In this document: one piece after another, positions 1 through 6,294 of the stretch | How positions within the stretch are numbered: the first letter of the stretch is position 1 | Layout of the letters: each line of letters opens with the position of its first letter | From: an uncultured Eubacterium sp. | GTDB taxonomy: Bacteria > Bacillota > Clostridia > Lachnospirales > Lachnospiraceae | Direction: 5' to 3' | DNA length: 9,852 nucleotides | Assembly: GCA_905236295.1 (NCBI GenBank) | Contig: CAJOQF010000111.1 | Location: 1 to 9,852 of the forward strand | Notes under the pieces: generated by a model | Told to the model about the DNA's origin: nothing | Seen by the model: the letters and a program-made list of their open reading frames with translations, nothing else | The model's database searches: none | Made by a program: the position numbers and the translations under genes

Positions 1-225
1 CTCATTATGGATGTACCGCTGGATGTCACTGTAGAATTGGGCAGAACTACAAAATCTATTCAAGATATTCTTGACTTTGCCCCTGGTACTATTATAGAAT
101 TGAATAAAATCGCAGGCGAGCCGATTGATATTGTTGTCAACGGGAAATATGTCGCCAAAGGCGAGGTTGTCGTCATCGAAGAAAGTTTCGGTGTGCGTAT
201 AACAGAGATTGTAAATAACGGATAA
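1..225 (+). CDS. fliN/fliY: Flagellar motor switch protein FliN/FliY, C-terminal SpoA domain (5' partial)
   Basis: The reading frame is open from the first base of the window, so the true start lies upstream and the Met codon at position 7 is internal. The 74 visible residues form one complete SpoA (surface presentation of antigens) domain. It opens with the family's typical [13 protein letters not shown] segment, continues with an [12 protein letters not shown] strand and a [20 protein letters not shown] core, and ends with FGVRITEIV. This domain builds the cytoplasmic C-ring of the flagellar motor together with FliM and FliG and helps dock export cargo. In Firmicutes the gene just before cheY is usually fliY, where this domain is fused to an N-terminal CheC-like CheY-P phosphatase module. 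That part is outside the window, so FliN and FliY cannot be told apart here. Family assignment is firm; the exact name is open. Confidence 0.93.
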   Translation, partial: LIMDVPLDVTVELGRTTKSIQDILDFAPGTIIELNKIAGEPIDIVVNGKYVAKGEVVVIEESFGVRITEIVNNG

Positions 226-237
226 TTGCAGTATAAT
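209..237 (+). promoter_or_regulatory. Candidate sigma-A promoter upstream of cheY
   Basis: A perfect -10 hexamer TATAAT lies at 232-237. A -35-like TTGTAA (4 of 6 matches to TTGACA) lies at 209-214, giving an exact 17-base spacer. The -35 sits inside the last codons of the fliN/fliY frame and the -10 lies just after its stop. A start near 244 would leave a leader of about 35 bases before the cheY ATG. The -10 is also the centre of a 7-pair inverted repeat (227-233 with 238-244, loop TAAT, one G-U pair). AT-rich spacers give such matches by chance, so this is only a candidate. Confidence 0.38.
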
Positions 238-278
238 TACTGTACTTATAAATTTCACAAGAGACGAAGGAGAAAAAA

Positions 279-641
279 ATGGCTAAGAGTGTATTGATTT
301 GTGATGACGCAGCTTTCATGAGAATGATGATAAAGGATATTCTCACGAAAAACGGTTATGATGTTGCAGGTGAGGCAGAGAATGGAGCTAAGGCTGTTGA
401 AAAATACAACGAGACAAAGCCTGATCTTGTTCTTATGGACATCACTATGCCTGAGATGGATGGAATCCAGGCTCTCAAGAAAATCAAAGAGGGAGATGCT
501 AACGCAAGCGTTATCATGTGTTCTGCTATGGGTCAGCAGGCCATGGTTATCGAGGCTATTCAGTCAGGTGCAAAAGATTTCATCGTTAAGCCATTCCAGG
601 CTGATCGCGTACTTGAGGCTATTAAAAAAGTAATTGGTTAG
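279..641 (+). CDS. cheY: Chemotaxis response regulator CheY
   Basis: This is a single receiver domain of 120 residues, the same length as Bacillus subtilis CheY and very like it throughout. The acidic pocket is D9-D10, the phosphoacceptor is D54 in the LMDITMPEMDG segment, the switch hydroxyl is S82 in the CSAMGQQ motif, and the conserved lysine is K104 in the IVKPF motif. CheA phosphorylates it, and CheY-P then binds the FliM/FliY switch to control rotation. There is no output domain. A strong ribosome binding site AAGGAG (267-272) ends six bases before the ATG. The position between the switch gene and fliO is the normal Firmicutes arrangement. Its stop codon overlaps the proposed start of fliO. 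Confidence 0.97.
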   Translation: MAKSVLICDDAAFMRMMIKDILTKNGYDVAGEAENGAKAVEKYNETKPDLVLMDITMPEMDGIQALKKIKEGDANASVIMCSAMGQQAMVIEAIQSGAKDFIVKPFQADRVLEAIKKVIG

Positions 642-1005
642 TATTTTATTATCCGGTACAGGGCCGGACATTTGGAAATTTGTTCAGGTCCTGCTGATTT
701 TTATTTTTGTCCTCTTCATGTGTGTTGTTGTTACGAAGTTTGTCGGTGGTTACCAAAAGAACCTCGTCCAAAATCGCAACATGCAGATCATTTCAAGCAT
801 GAAGGTTGGCAACAATAAATTTATAGCAGTGATCAAGGTTGCAGACAAATATCTCGTTATTGGAGTCGCAAAGGATAATATTTCCATGCTCACCGAGCTT
901 ACCGATGAAGAAGCATATATGATTTCAAGCAAGAGCGGCGAATCTTTCGGTGAGGGCTTCAAGAATGTGATGGAAAAGCTCAAAAACAAATTTCCACAAA
1001 ATTAG
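634..1005 (+). CDS. fliO: Flagellar biosynthesis protein FliO (FliZ of Bacillus)
   Basis: This 123-residue protein has one N-terminal membrane segment (about residues 12-32, a VLLIFIFVLFMCVVV core) followed by a small, basic, strand-rich cytoplasmic domain. The segment MQIISSMKVGNNKFIAVIKVADKYLVIGV matches the FliO fold of short beta strands. FliO is an assembly factor that stabilises the FliP ring of the flagellar export gate. The start is a TTG that overlaps the last eight bases of cheY. No good ribosome binding site precedes it: a GAGG at 615-618 is 15 bases away, so translation probably depends on ribosomes finishing cheY. The next in-frame ATG (718) would cut the membrane helix in two, so TTG is preferred. 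FliO sequences are poorly conserved, and the call rests on topology plus the place between cheY and fliP. Confidence 0.87.
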   Translation: MVSILLSGTGPDIWKFVQVLLIFIFVLFMCVVVTKFVGGYQKNLVQNRNMQIISSMKVGNNKFIAVIKVADKYLVIGVAKDNISMLTELTDEEAYMISSKSGESFGEGFKNVMEKLKNKFPQN

Positions 1006-1013
1006 GCTGATAA

Positions 1014-1877
1014 ATGAAAAAATTCAAAAAGGTATATTGTACGGCCACATTGATTTTTGCCATGTTTACAATAGCCTTTGCTCTTTTTTGTTTGTTTACT
1101 CCGAGTCGGTCGTATGCAGCATCCACGGATGCAGAGACTATATCCAAAGCGATCGGAGAACCGAACGTCGAGAGAGGGCAGGAGGGCGTAGACGCAAAGA
1201 CAGATATCAATGATGGCTTTTCAATTGTTTACAACAACGGTGAAGGTACGATCTCGGGTGCATTAAAGATCCTTATTGTGCTTACGGTTATTACGTTGGC
1301 GCCATCGCTTCTTATAATGCTCACATCTTTTACGCGTATCATCATCGTATTACATTTTCTGCGAACGGCTCTCGGTACTCAGACTGCGCCCCCAAATCAG
1401 GTGCTTATCGGGTTAGCTTTGTTTCTGACTCTTTTTATCATGTCCCCGATATTTTCACAGATTAACACGGAGGCTATACAGCCATTTGACGCAGGCGAGA
1501 TCACACAGACCGAGGCTATTGAAACCGGACTTGCTCCTATCAGGGAGTTTATGTACGAACAGACACAGAGAAAAGATCTCAAGATGTTTTGCGATATCTC
1601 CGGGGTAGATTACGATCTCGATAATCTTGAGGAGATATCTATCACTGTACTCATACCGAGTTTCATAGTTAGCGAGCTCAGAAGCGCATTTATAATGGGA
1701 TTTATTATCTATATCCCGTTCATAGTTATAGACATGGTAGTGGCGTCGGTACTTATGTCAATGGGTATGATGATGTTACCCCCGACCACCATATCCATGC
1801 CGTTTAAGATATTGCTGTTTATCTTGGCGGATGGATGGAATCTCGTTATTGGAAACGTAGTTAAGACTTTCTACTGA
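1014..1877 (+). CDS. fliP: Flagellar export gate protein FliP
   Basis: This 287-residue membrane protein starts with a cleavable signal peptide: a basic MKKFKK start, a hydrophobic core to about residue 29 and a likely cut near SYA-A (35/36). That is normal for FliP. After a short polar stretch come membrane segments near 83-103, 127-148, 216-247 and 263-285, with a hydrophilic loop of about 60 residues between the second and third. Both family signatures are present: IPSFIVSELRSAF (214-226) and MPFKILLFILADGW (262-275), plus the conserved FTRIIIVLHFLRTALGTQ stretch from residue 106. FliP forms the five-subunit core of the export channel with FliQ and FliR. The ATG follows the fliO stop by eight bases with only a weak TAGG element in front, suggesting coupling to fliO. 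Confidence 0.97.
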   Translation: MKKFKKVYCTATLIFAMFTIAFALFCLFTPSRSYAASTDAETISKAIGEPNVERGQEGVDAKTDINDGFSIVYNNGEGTISGALKILIVLTVITLAPSLLIMLTSFTRIIIVLHFLRTALGTQTAPPNQVLIGLALFLTLFIMSPIFSQINTEAIQPFDAGEITQTEAIETGLAPIREFMYEQTQRKDLKMFCDISGVDYDLDNLEEISITVLIPSFIVSELRSAFIMGFIIYIPFIVIDMVVASVLMSMGMMMLPPTTISMPFKILLFILADGWNLVIGNVVKTFY

Positions 1878-1891
1878 CAAAGGAGAGTTAG

Positions 1892-2161
1892 ATGATCACA
1901 CAGGACGTCGTAATCGACATGGCAAGAGATGCATTGTACAACATAATACTTTGCTCTGCGCCGCCTCTTTTGGTGTCGCTTATTGTCGGACTGGTCGTCA
2001 GCGTTATTCAGACCGTCACATCTATCCAGGAGCAGACATTGACCTTTGTACCCAAGATCATTGCTGTATTTTTGAGTATAATGCTTTTTGGCTCCTGGAT
2101 GATGACCAATCTCACAGACTATATGACAAGGCTCTGGGAGTCTTTTGCCCTCTACACGTAA
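1892..2161 (+). CDS. fliQ: Flagellar export gate protein FliQ
   Basis: This 89-residue protein has the usual FliQ length and layout: a short N-terminal helix, then two membrane hairpin helices (about 16-40 and 53-74). The loop between them carries the conserved motif QTVTSIQEQTLTFVPK (40-55), which is diagnostic for FliQ and its type III secretion relatives. FliQ packs around the outside of the FliP-FliR channel in the flagellar export gate. A strong ribosome binding site (AAAGGAG within 1879-1885) precedes the ATG by six bases, and the gap after fliP is 14 bases. Confidence 0.96.
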   Translation: MITQDVVIDMARDALYNIILCSAPPLLVSLIVGLVVSVIQTVTSIQEQTLTFVPKIIAVFLSIMLFGSWMMTNLTDYMTRLWESFALYT

Positions 2162-2179
2162 GTGAGGTCTCGTTAGTCT

Positions 2180-2959
2180 ATGTTTGATTACACTTTTACT
2201 TTTGAAGAAATACAGTTTTTTCTGCTGATATTTATCAGGATTGCATCATTTATATTTATAGCTCCGTTCTTCGGAATGTCCAACACCCCGGCACGTTTAA
2301 AGGTCGGGTTATCTTTCTTTATCACGATGATCCTTTTAAATGTCGTCGATAAGCCGGACATAAACTACGGTGATGTGATCGGGTACGGTATTTTGGTTGT
2401 CCGCGAGGCAATTACCGGACTTTTGATTGGATTTGCGGCTAATGTATGCAACTCGATAGTTCTGTTTTTCGGTAATATGGCAGATACAAACATCGGACTT
2501 TCAATGGCGAGCGAATATGATCCGCTTACCAGAACCCAGGTTACCGTAACGGGGCAATTATATAACTATCTTGTCCTTTTGCTGCTTTTGATATCAAATC
2601 TGCAAAGCTATCTTATCGAGGCTTTCGTTGAGGCGTACCAGCTGATCCCGGTAAACGGAACGGTATTCAGGTGGGATTCACTTTTAGAATCCATGTTGAT
2701 GTACTGTGTGGATATGCTGGTTATTGCGTTTAGAATTGTGCTTCCGGTGTTTGCCTGCATAATGATCTTAAACTGCATCCTTGGTATCATGGCGAAGGTT
2801 GCTCCACAGATGAATATGTTTGCTGTTGGTATTCAGTTAAAACTGTTTGTCGGTTTGTTGTCGATGCTGCTTGTTGTCGAATTGTTGCCGTACATGAGCG
2901 ATATGATATTCACCGAGATGAGGAGAATGGTCGTCTCGGTAGTTCAGGGATTGTATTAG
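2180..2959 (+). CDS. fliR: Flagellar export gate protein FliR
   Basis: This is a hydrophobic protein of 259 residues with about six membrane segments, the normal FliR length. Recognisable parts are the N-terminal RIASFIFIAPFFG segment (20-32), the REAITGLLIGF segment (75-85), and the C-terminal GIMAKVAPQMNMFAVGIQLKL block (202-222) with its conserved APQMN core. FliR contributes one subunit to the FliP5-FliQ4-FliR1 channel through which flagellar subunits are exported, and it contacts FlhB. The ATG lies 18 bases after fliQ, with GAGG at 2164-2167 as a rather distant ribosome binding site. It is not fused to FlhB, unlike in some clostridia, since its stop codon precedes the flhB ATG by five bases. 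Confidence 0.96.
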   Translation: MFDYTFTFEEIQFFLLIFIRIASFIFIAPFFGMSNTPARLKVGLSFFITMILLNVVDKPDINYGDVIGYGILVVREAITGLLIGFAANVCNSIVLFFGNMADTNIGLSMASEYDPLTRTQVTVTGQLYNYLVLLLLLISNLQSYLIEAFVEAYQLIPVNGTVFRWDSLLESMLMYCVDMLVIAFRIVLPVFACIMILNCILGIMAKVAPQMNMFAVGIQLKLFVGLLSMLLVVELLPYMSDMIFTEMRRMVVSVVQGLY

Positions 2960-2964
2960 AGATT

Positions 2965-4107
2965 ATGACAGATGAGATTTTTGCAAAACCGATAATTTCA
3001 TACGATCTGCAGTTCTTTGCCAAAGACGGCCCCGGCGGAGAGAAGACCGAGGCCCCTACTGCAAAGAGATTAAAAGAAGCGCGAGATGATGGTAAGGTCG
3101 TTAAGAGCCAGGAGCTTTCTTCAGCTGCCATGCTGATTACGCTTTTTTTGGTGATGAAATTGTTTATGGGCTATGTTGCAAATGGTCTTATGAACGTTTT
3201 CGAACTCTTTTACAACAGAATACCGGATATAACCCGGGACGGAGCGTTCTATCTTTCGGGGCAGGCAATGATGAGTGTTCTTATGACTCTCGGCCTTCGC
3301 ATCGTGTTGATAGGGGCGCCTTTTTTATTGGCAGGAGTGGTTATATCACTTGTCATTAATATTATTCAGCTTCGTGGAATCAAGGTTACGTTCAAACCTT
3401 TAAAGCCAAAGCTATCCAAGTTCAATCCTGCAAACGGTATCAAAAGAATCTTTTCCAAGGATTCAATATTCAAGCTTTTGATGTCGTTTGTAAAGATCGG
3501 TGTAATCGCACTTGTCGCCTATATCTCCATTAGAGGCGAGGCTGATAAGCTTTACACTCTATATGATATTGAGCTTCTTCAGGCTATAATCCTCATAGGA
3601 AACCTCATAGTCGATACCGGACTTAAGATAGCGATTGTCTTTGTCGCTGTCGGAGTCATTGATTTCATCTATCAGAAGCGCAAGTTTGACGAAGATATGA
3701 AGATGACGAAACAGGAAGTAAAGGACGAGTACAAGAATACCGAGGGTAATCCCGAGATCAAAGGCCGTCAGAGACAGAGGATGCGTGAGGCTGCACAGCG
3801 TCGTATGATGCAGGATCTTCCTCAGGCGGATGTGATCATTACTAACCCGACGCATATTGCCGTGGCTTTGCAATATGATGAGGGCGTCGGAAAAGCTCCG
3901 GTCGTAACCGTCAAAGGTGAAGATTTCCTTGCGCAGAGAATCAAAGAAAAAGCTGCTGAATTTAAGATACCGATCATCGAAAACAAGCCTCTTGCGAGAA
4001 TGCTCTATACAAACGTTGACATAGGTCAGGAAATTCCGCCTGAACTCTATCAGGCGGTCGCAGAAATACTTGCTTCGATCTACAAAGGCAGGAAGCCTCA
4101 AAGATAG
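2965..4107 (+). CDS. flhB: Flagellar export switch protein FlhB
   Basis: This 380-residue protein opens with a cytoplasmic tail carrying the Gram-positive DLQFFA motif (14-19) and the conserved EKTEAPTAKRLKEAR stretch (26-40). Four membrane helices follow (about 52-75, 100-135, 168-190 and 206-235). The cytoplasmic domain contains the autocleavage site NPTH at residues 294-297; this class of protein cuts itself between N and P to switch from rod/hook to filament export. The linker MKMTKQEVKDEYKNTEGNPEIKGR (245-268) is also typical. All key residues are present, so the protein should be active. No good ribosome binding site precedes the ATG (AGGGA at 2946-2950 is 14 bases off), which suggests coupling to fliR five bases upstream. 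Confidence 0.97.
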   Translation: MTDEIFAKPIISYDLQFFAKDGPGGEKTEAPTAKRLKEARDDGKVVKSQELSSAAMLITLFLVMKLFMGYVANGLMNVFELFYNRIPDITRDGAFYLSGQAMMSVLMTLGLRIVLIGAPFLLAGVVISLVINIIQLRGIKVTFKPLKPKLSKFNPANGIKRIFSKDSIFKLLMSFVKIGVIALVAYISIRGEADKLYTLYDIELLQAIILIGNLIVDTGLKIAIVFVAVGVIDFIYQKRKFDEDMKMTKQEVKDEYKNTEGNPEIKGRQRQRMREAAQRRMMQDLPQADVIITNPTHIAVALQYDEGVGKAPVVTVKGEDFLAQRIKEKAAEFKIPIIENKPLARMLYTNVDIGQEIPPELYQAVAEILASIYKGRKPQR

Positions 4108-4117
4108 AATTTTTATC

Positions 4118-4146
4118 TTGCTATTATCTAAGTAATAGATTACAAT
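4118..4146 (+). promoter_or_regulatory. Candidate sigma-A promoter in the flhB-flhA gap
   Basis: TTGCTA at 4118-4123 (4 of 6 matches to the -35 consensus) and TACAAT at 4141-4146 (5 of 6 to the -10) are separated by exactly 17 bases. Transcription would start near 4153, giving flhA a leader of about 80 bases. The largest gene-free stretch in the window is the right place for an internal promoter, but the gap is AT-rich and a chance match is quite possible. No -10 extension (TGn) is present. Confidence 0.38.
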
Positions 4147-4151
4147 ATATA

Positions 4152-4207
4152 TGGCATTTTTTAGGCTCGACAACTATATTTAGCGTTTGAGCCTTGGCAT
4201 ATGCCAA
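4152..4207 (+). repeat. Inverted repeats in the flhA leader
   Basis: AGGCTCGA (4163-4170) pairs with the stretch 4187-4194 (core GAGCCT), giving an 8-pair stem with one G-U pair and a 16-base loop. Immediately after it is a perfect 14-base palindrome TTGGCATATGCCAA (4194-4207), which as RNA could form a 5-pair stem with an ATAT loop. Its right half ATGCCA (4201-4206) could instead pair with TGGCAT at 4152-4157, enclosing the first stem. There is no T-run after either stem, so this is not an intrinsic terminator. A leader RNA structure or a protein-binding palindrome are both possible. Confidence 0.45.
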
Positions 4208-4216
4208 TAATAGCGA

Positions 4217-4223
4217 AGGGAGG
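4217..4223 (+). promoter_or_regulatory. Ribosome binding site that sets the flhA start
   Basis: AGGGAGG is a strong Shine-Dalgarno element lying downstream of the ATG at 4201, so that ATG is very unlikely to be the start. It stands 4 bases before a GTG (4228) and 10 bases before an ATG (4234), both in frame with flhA. Confidence 0.8.
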
Positions 4224-4233
4224 CAAAGTGAGT

Positions 4234-6294
4234 ATGAATTTTTTAAAAAACATGCATAAGACTGACGTAGTTGTAGCTTTTTATCTTCTTGCGGCAGTTC
4301 TTTTCTTCATTGTTCCCATACCCGCTATGCTTCTTGATGTGATGATCGCGATCAATATAGCCATCGCGCTTGTCATTTTGCTGAATTCTCTGTTTGTTCA
4401 GGAAGTTTTGGACATGTCGTTCTTCCCGACATTGCTCCTTTTTACCACTATATTCAGAATAGCGTTAAACGTATCATCTACCAGACTTATCCTTACGACC
4501 GGTAATCCGGGAAATATAGTAAGGGTGTTCGGAGAGTTCGTCGGTGGTGGTAACCTCGTAATCGGTGGTATAGTCTTCATTATCTTACTTATTATCCAGT
4601 TCCTTGTTATCAATAAGGGTTCTGAGCGTGTAGCTGAGGTTACAGCCAGATTCACACTCGATGCAATGCCCGGTAAACAGATGGCTATCGATGCCGATCT
4701 TAATACGGGTGCTATTACGGACGAGGAAGCAAAAGCCAGACGTGAAAAGATTCAAAATGAGTCGAGTTTCTTCGGAGCCATGGACGGTGCTACCAAGTAC
4801 GTAAAGGGAGACGCAAACGCGGGTCTCATCATTACAGTGATCAACCTCGTCGGCGGAGTTATCATGGGTGTTACCATGAATAATATGGATGCTGCCGATG
4901 CTCTTAATAACTACGGTATCCTCACCATAGGTGACGGACTGGTATCCCAGATACCTTCACTTTTGATCTCGCTTTCAACAGGTATTCTTGTCACGAAGGG
5001 TGCAAAGGACGAGGATTTCTCGGGACTGCTTATCAAACAGCTCTTTGGTTTACCCAAAGTATTATATCTGGTTGCGGTCGTATTGCTTGCGCTTGGAATA
5101 CTCACCCCGCTGAGACAGGAGATCTACCTGTTTGGAGGACTTGCGGTATTACTGTTTATCGCCGGTCGACGTATTGATAAAAACCTCGGTATTGAAACCA
5201 TTGAAGAGGAGGCGGAAGCCGCCGAGGAGGAGGCGTCAGAGATAAGAAAACCCGAAAATGTCGTCTCCTTACTTTCGGTTGATCCTATAGAGTTGGAATT
5301 CGGTTACGGAATCATCCCGCTTGCTGACGTGAATCAGGGCGGAGATCTTCTCGACCGCGTGGTAATGATCAGGCGCCAGATCGCGCTTGAGCTTGGTACA
5401 GTAGTTCCGATCATTCGACTCAGGGACAATATACAGCTCAATCCAAACCAGTATATCATCAAGATTAAGGGTATACAGGTGACAGAGGGCGAGATTCTCT
5501 TTGATCACTATATGGCTATGAATCCCGGTTATGTCGAGGAGGAGATTTCCGGTATTCCGACTTTCGAGCCTTCGTTCCACCTGCCCGCGATATGGATTAC
5601 GGAAAACCAGCGTGAGCGTGCGGAATCTTTGGGCTACACCGTAGTCGATCCGCCATCGATTATCGCTACGCATCTTACAGAGATCATTAGAAAGCATATA
5701 AGCGAGCTTCTTACCCGTCAGGATGTACAAAACCTTGTGGACAATCTCAAGGAGACGAACCCTGTGCTCGTCGAAGAGCTTGTGCCTAAGCTTTTGGGAC
5801 TTGGTGACATACAGAAGGTATTGCAGAATCTGCTGAAAGAAGGCATTTCCATAAGGGATCTTCTTACTATCTTCGAGACCCTGGCTGATCATTCAACAAC
5901 CACGAGAGACACCGACGTCTTGACAGAGTACGTAAGACAAAGCTTAAAGCGTGCGATCTCAAGCAAGTACTTCTTGAGCAATGAGACTACAAGTGTTCTC
6001 ACGCTTGATCCGAAGATTGAGCAGGAGATTATGAATTCTGTCAAACAGACGGAGCAGGGGGCGTATCTTACGCTTGATCCCGAAAAGACAAAGGCGATTA
6101 TCGCTTCTGTGGAGAGCGAATGCGCCAAACTTGAAAATTTAGGAAAGGTACCGATCATCATAACATCACCTATCGTCCGAATGTACTTTAAGCGACTTAC
6201 GGAGGATTACTTTAAAGACCTTATTGTTATTTCGTACAATGAGATAGAATCAGATGTTGAATTACAATCAGTTGGCATGGTAACGGTTGCATGA
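4234..6294 (+). CDS. flhA: Flagellar export gate protein FlhA
   Basis: From the ATG at 4234 the protein has 686 residues, the usual FlhA length. The frame is open upstream to an ATG at 4201 (11 residues more), but the ribosome binding site at 4217-4223 lies after that codon; GTG 4228 is an alternative. The N-terminal half holds about eight membrane segments (11-127 and 195-312). Between them is the FHIPEP-family signature, SERVAEVTARFTLDAMPGKQ (130-149), followed by MAIDADLN. Further conserved charged sites are D193 (KGDA) and D234 (TIGDGLV). An acidic linker (321-336) leads into the large cytoplasmic domain (about 340-686), which forms a nine-subunit ring that docks export chaperones and cargo and couples export to the proton motive force. 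The gene ends in an ATGA overlap with flhF. Confidence 0.96.
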   Translation: MNFLKNMHKTDVVVAFYLLAAVLFFIVPIPAMLLDVMIAINIAIALVILLNSLFVQEVLDMSFFPTLLLFTTIFRIALNVSSTRLILTTGNPGNIVRVFGEFVGGGNLVIGGIVFIILLIIQFLVINKGSERVAEVTARFTLDAMPGKQMAIDADLNTGAITDEEAKARREKIQNESSFFGAMDGATKYVKGDANAGLIITVINLVGGVIMGVTMNNMDAADALNNYGILTIGDGLVSQIPSLLISLSTGILVTKGAKDEDFSGLLIKQLFGLPKVLYLVAVVLLALGILTPLRQEIYLFGGLAVLLFIAGRRIDKNLGIETIEEEAEAAEEEASEIRKPENVVSLLSVDPIELEFGYGIIPLADVNQGGDLLDRVVMIRRQIALELGTVVPIIRLRDNIQLNPNQYIIKIKGIQVTEGEILFDHYMAMNPGYVEEEISGIPTFEPSFHLPAIWITENQRERAESLGYTVVDPPSIIATHLTEIIRKHISELLTRQDVQNLVDNLKETNPVLVEELVPKLLGLGDIQKVLQNLLKEGISIRDLLTIFETLADHSTTTRDTDVLTEYVRQSLKRAISSKYFLSNETTSVLTLDPKIEQEIMNSVKQTEQGAYLTLDPEKTKAIIASVESECAKLENLGKVPIIITSPIVRMYFKRLTEDYFKDLIVISYNEIESDVELQSVGMVTVA

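Noticed and set aside
2989..2996. CCGATAAT resembling a sigma-D (FliA) flagellar -10 element
   Set aside because: No TAAA -35 element is found 14-16 bases upstream, and the site is inside the flhB coding start.
4101..4119. AAGATA/TATCTT hairpin over the flhB stop, considered as a terminator
   Set aside because: The stem is only six AT-rich pairs and no T-run follows it.
3559..4173. Long open frame of 204 codons on the minus strand across flhB and the flhB-flhA gap
   Set aside because: It lies antisense to the conserved C-terminal half of flhB, its translation resembles no protein family I know, and it lacks a sensible ribosome binding site. The strong codon bias of flhB explains it.
4157..4194. 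T-run next to the AGGCTC/GAGCCT stem, considered as an intrinsic terminator
   Set aside because: The T-run (4157-4162) precedes the stem on the + strand and reads as A-run after it on the - strand, so the order is wrong in both directions.
5200..5236. GAGGAGG repeats inside flhA, considered as an internal ribosome binding site
   Set aside because: They are explained by Glu codons of the acidic linker between the FlhA membrane and cytoplasmic domains, and no separate gene start follows.
5269..5892. Open frame of 207 codons on the minus strand inside flhA
   Set aside because: It is fully antisense to the FlhA cytoplasmic domain, and its Lys/Arg/Leu-rich translation has no recognisable domain; a shadow of the real gene.
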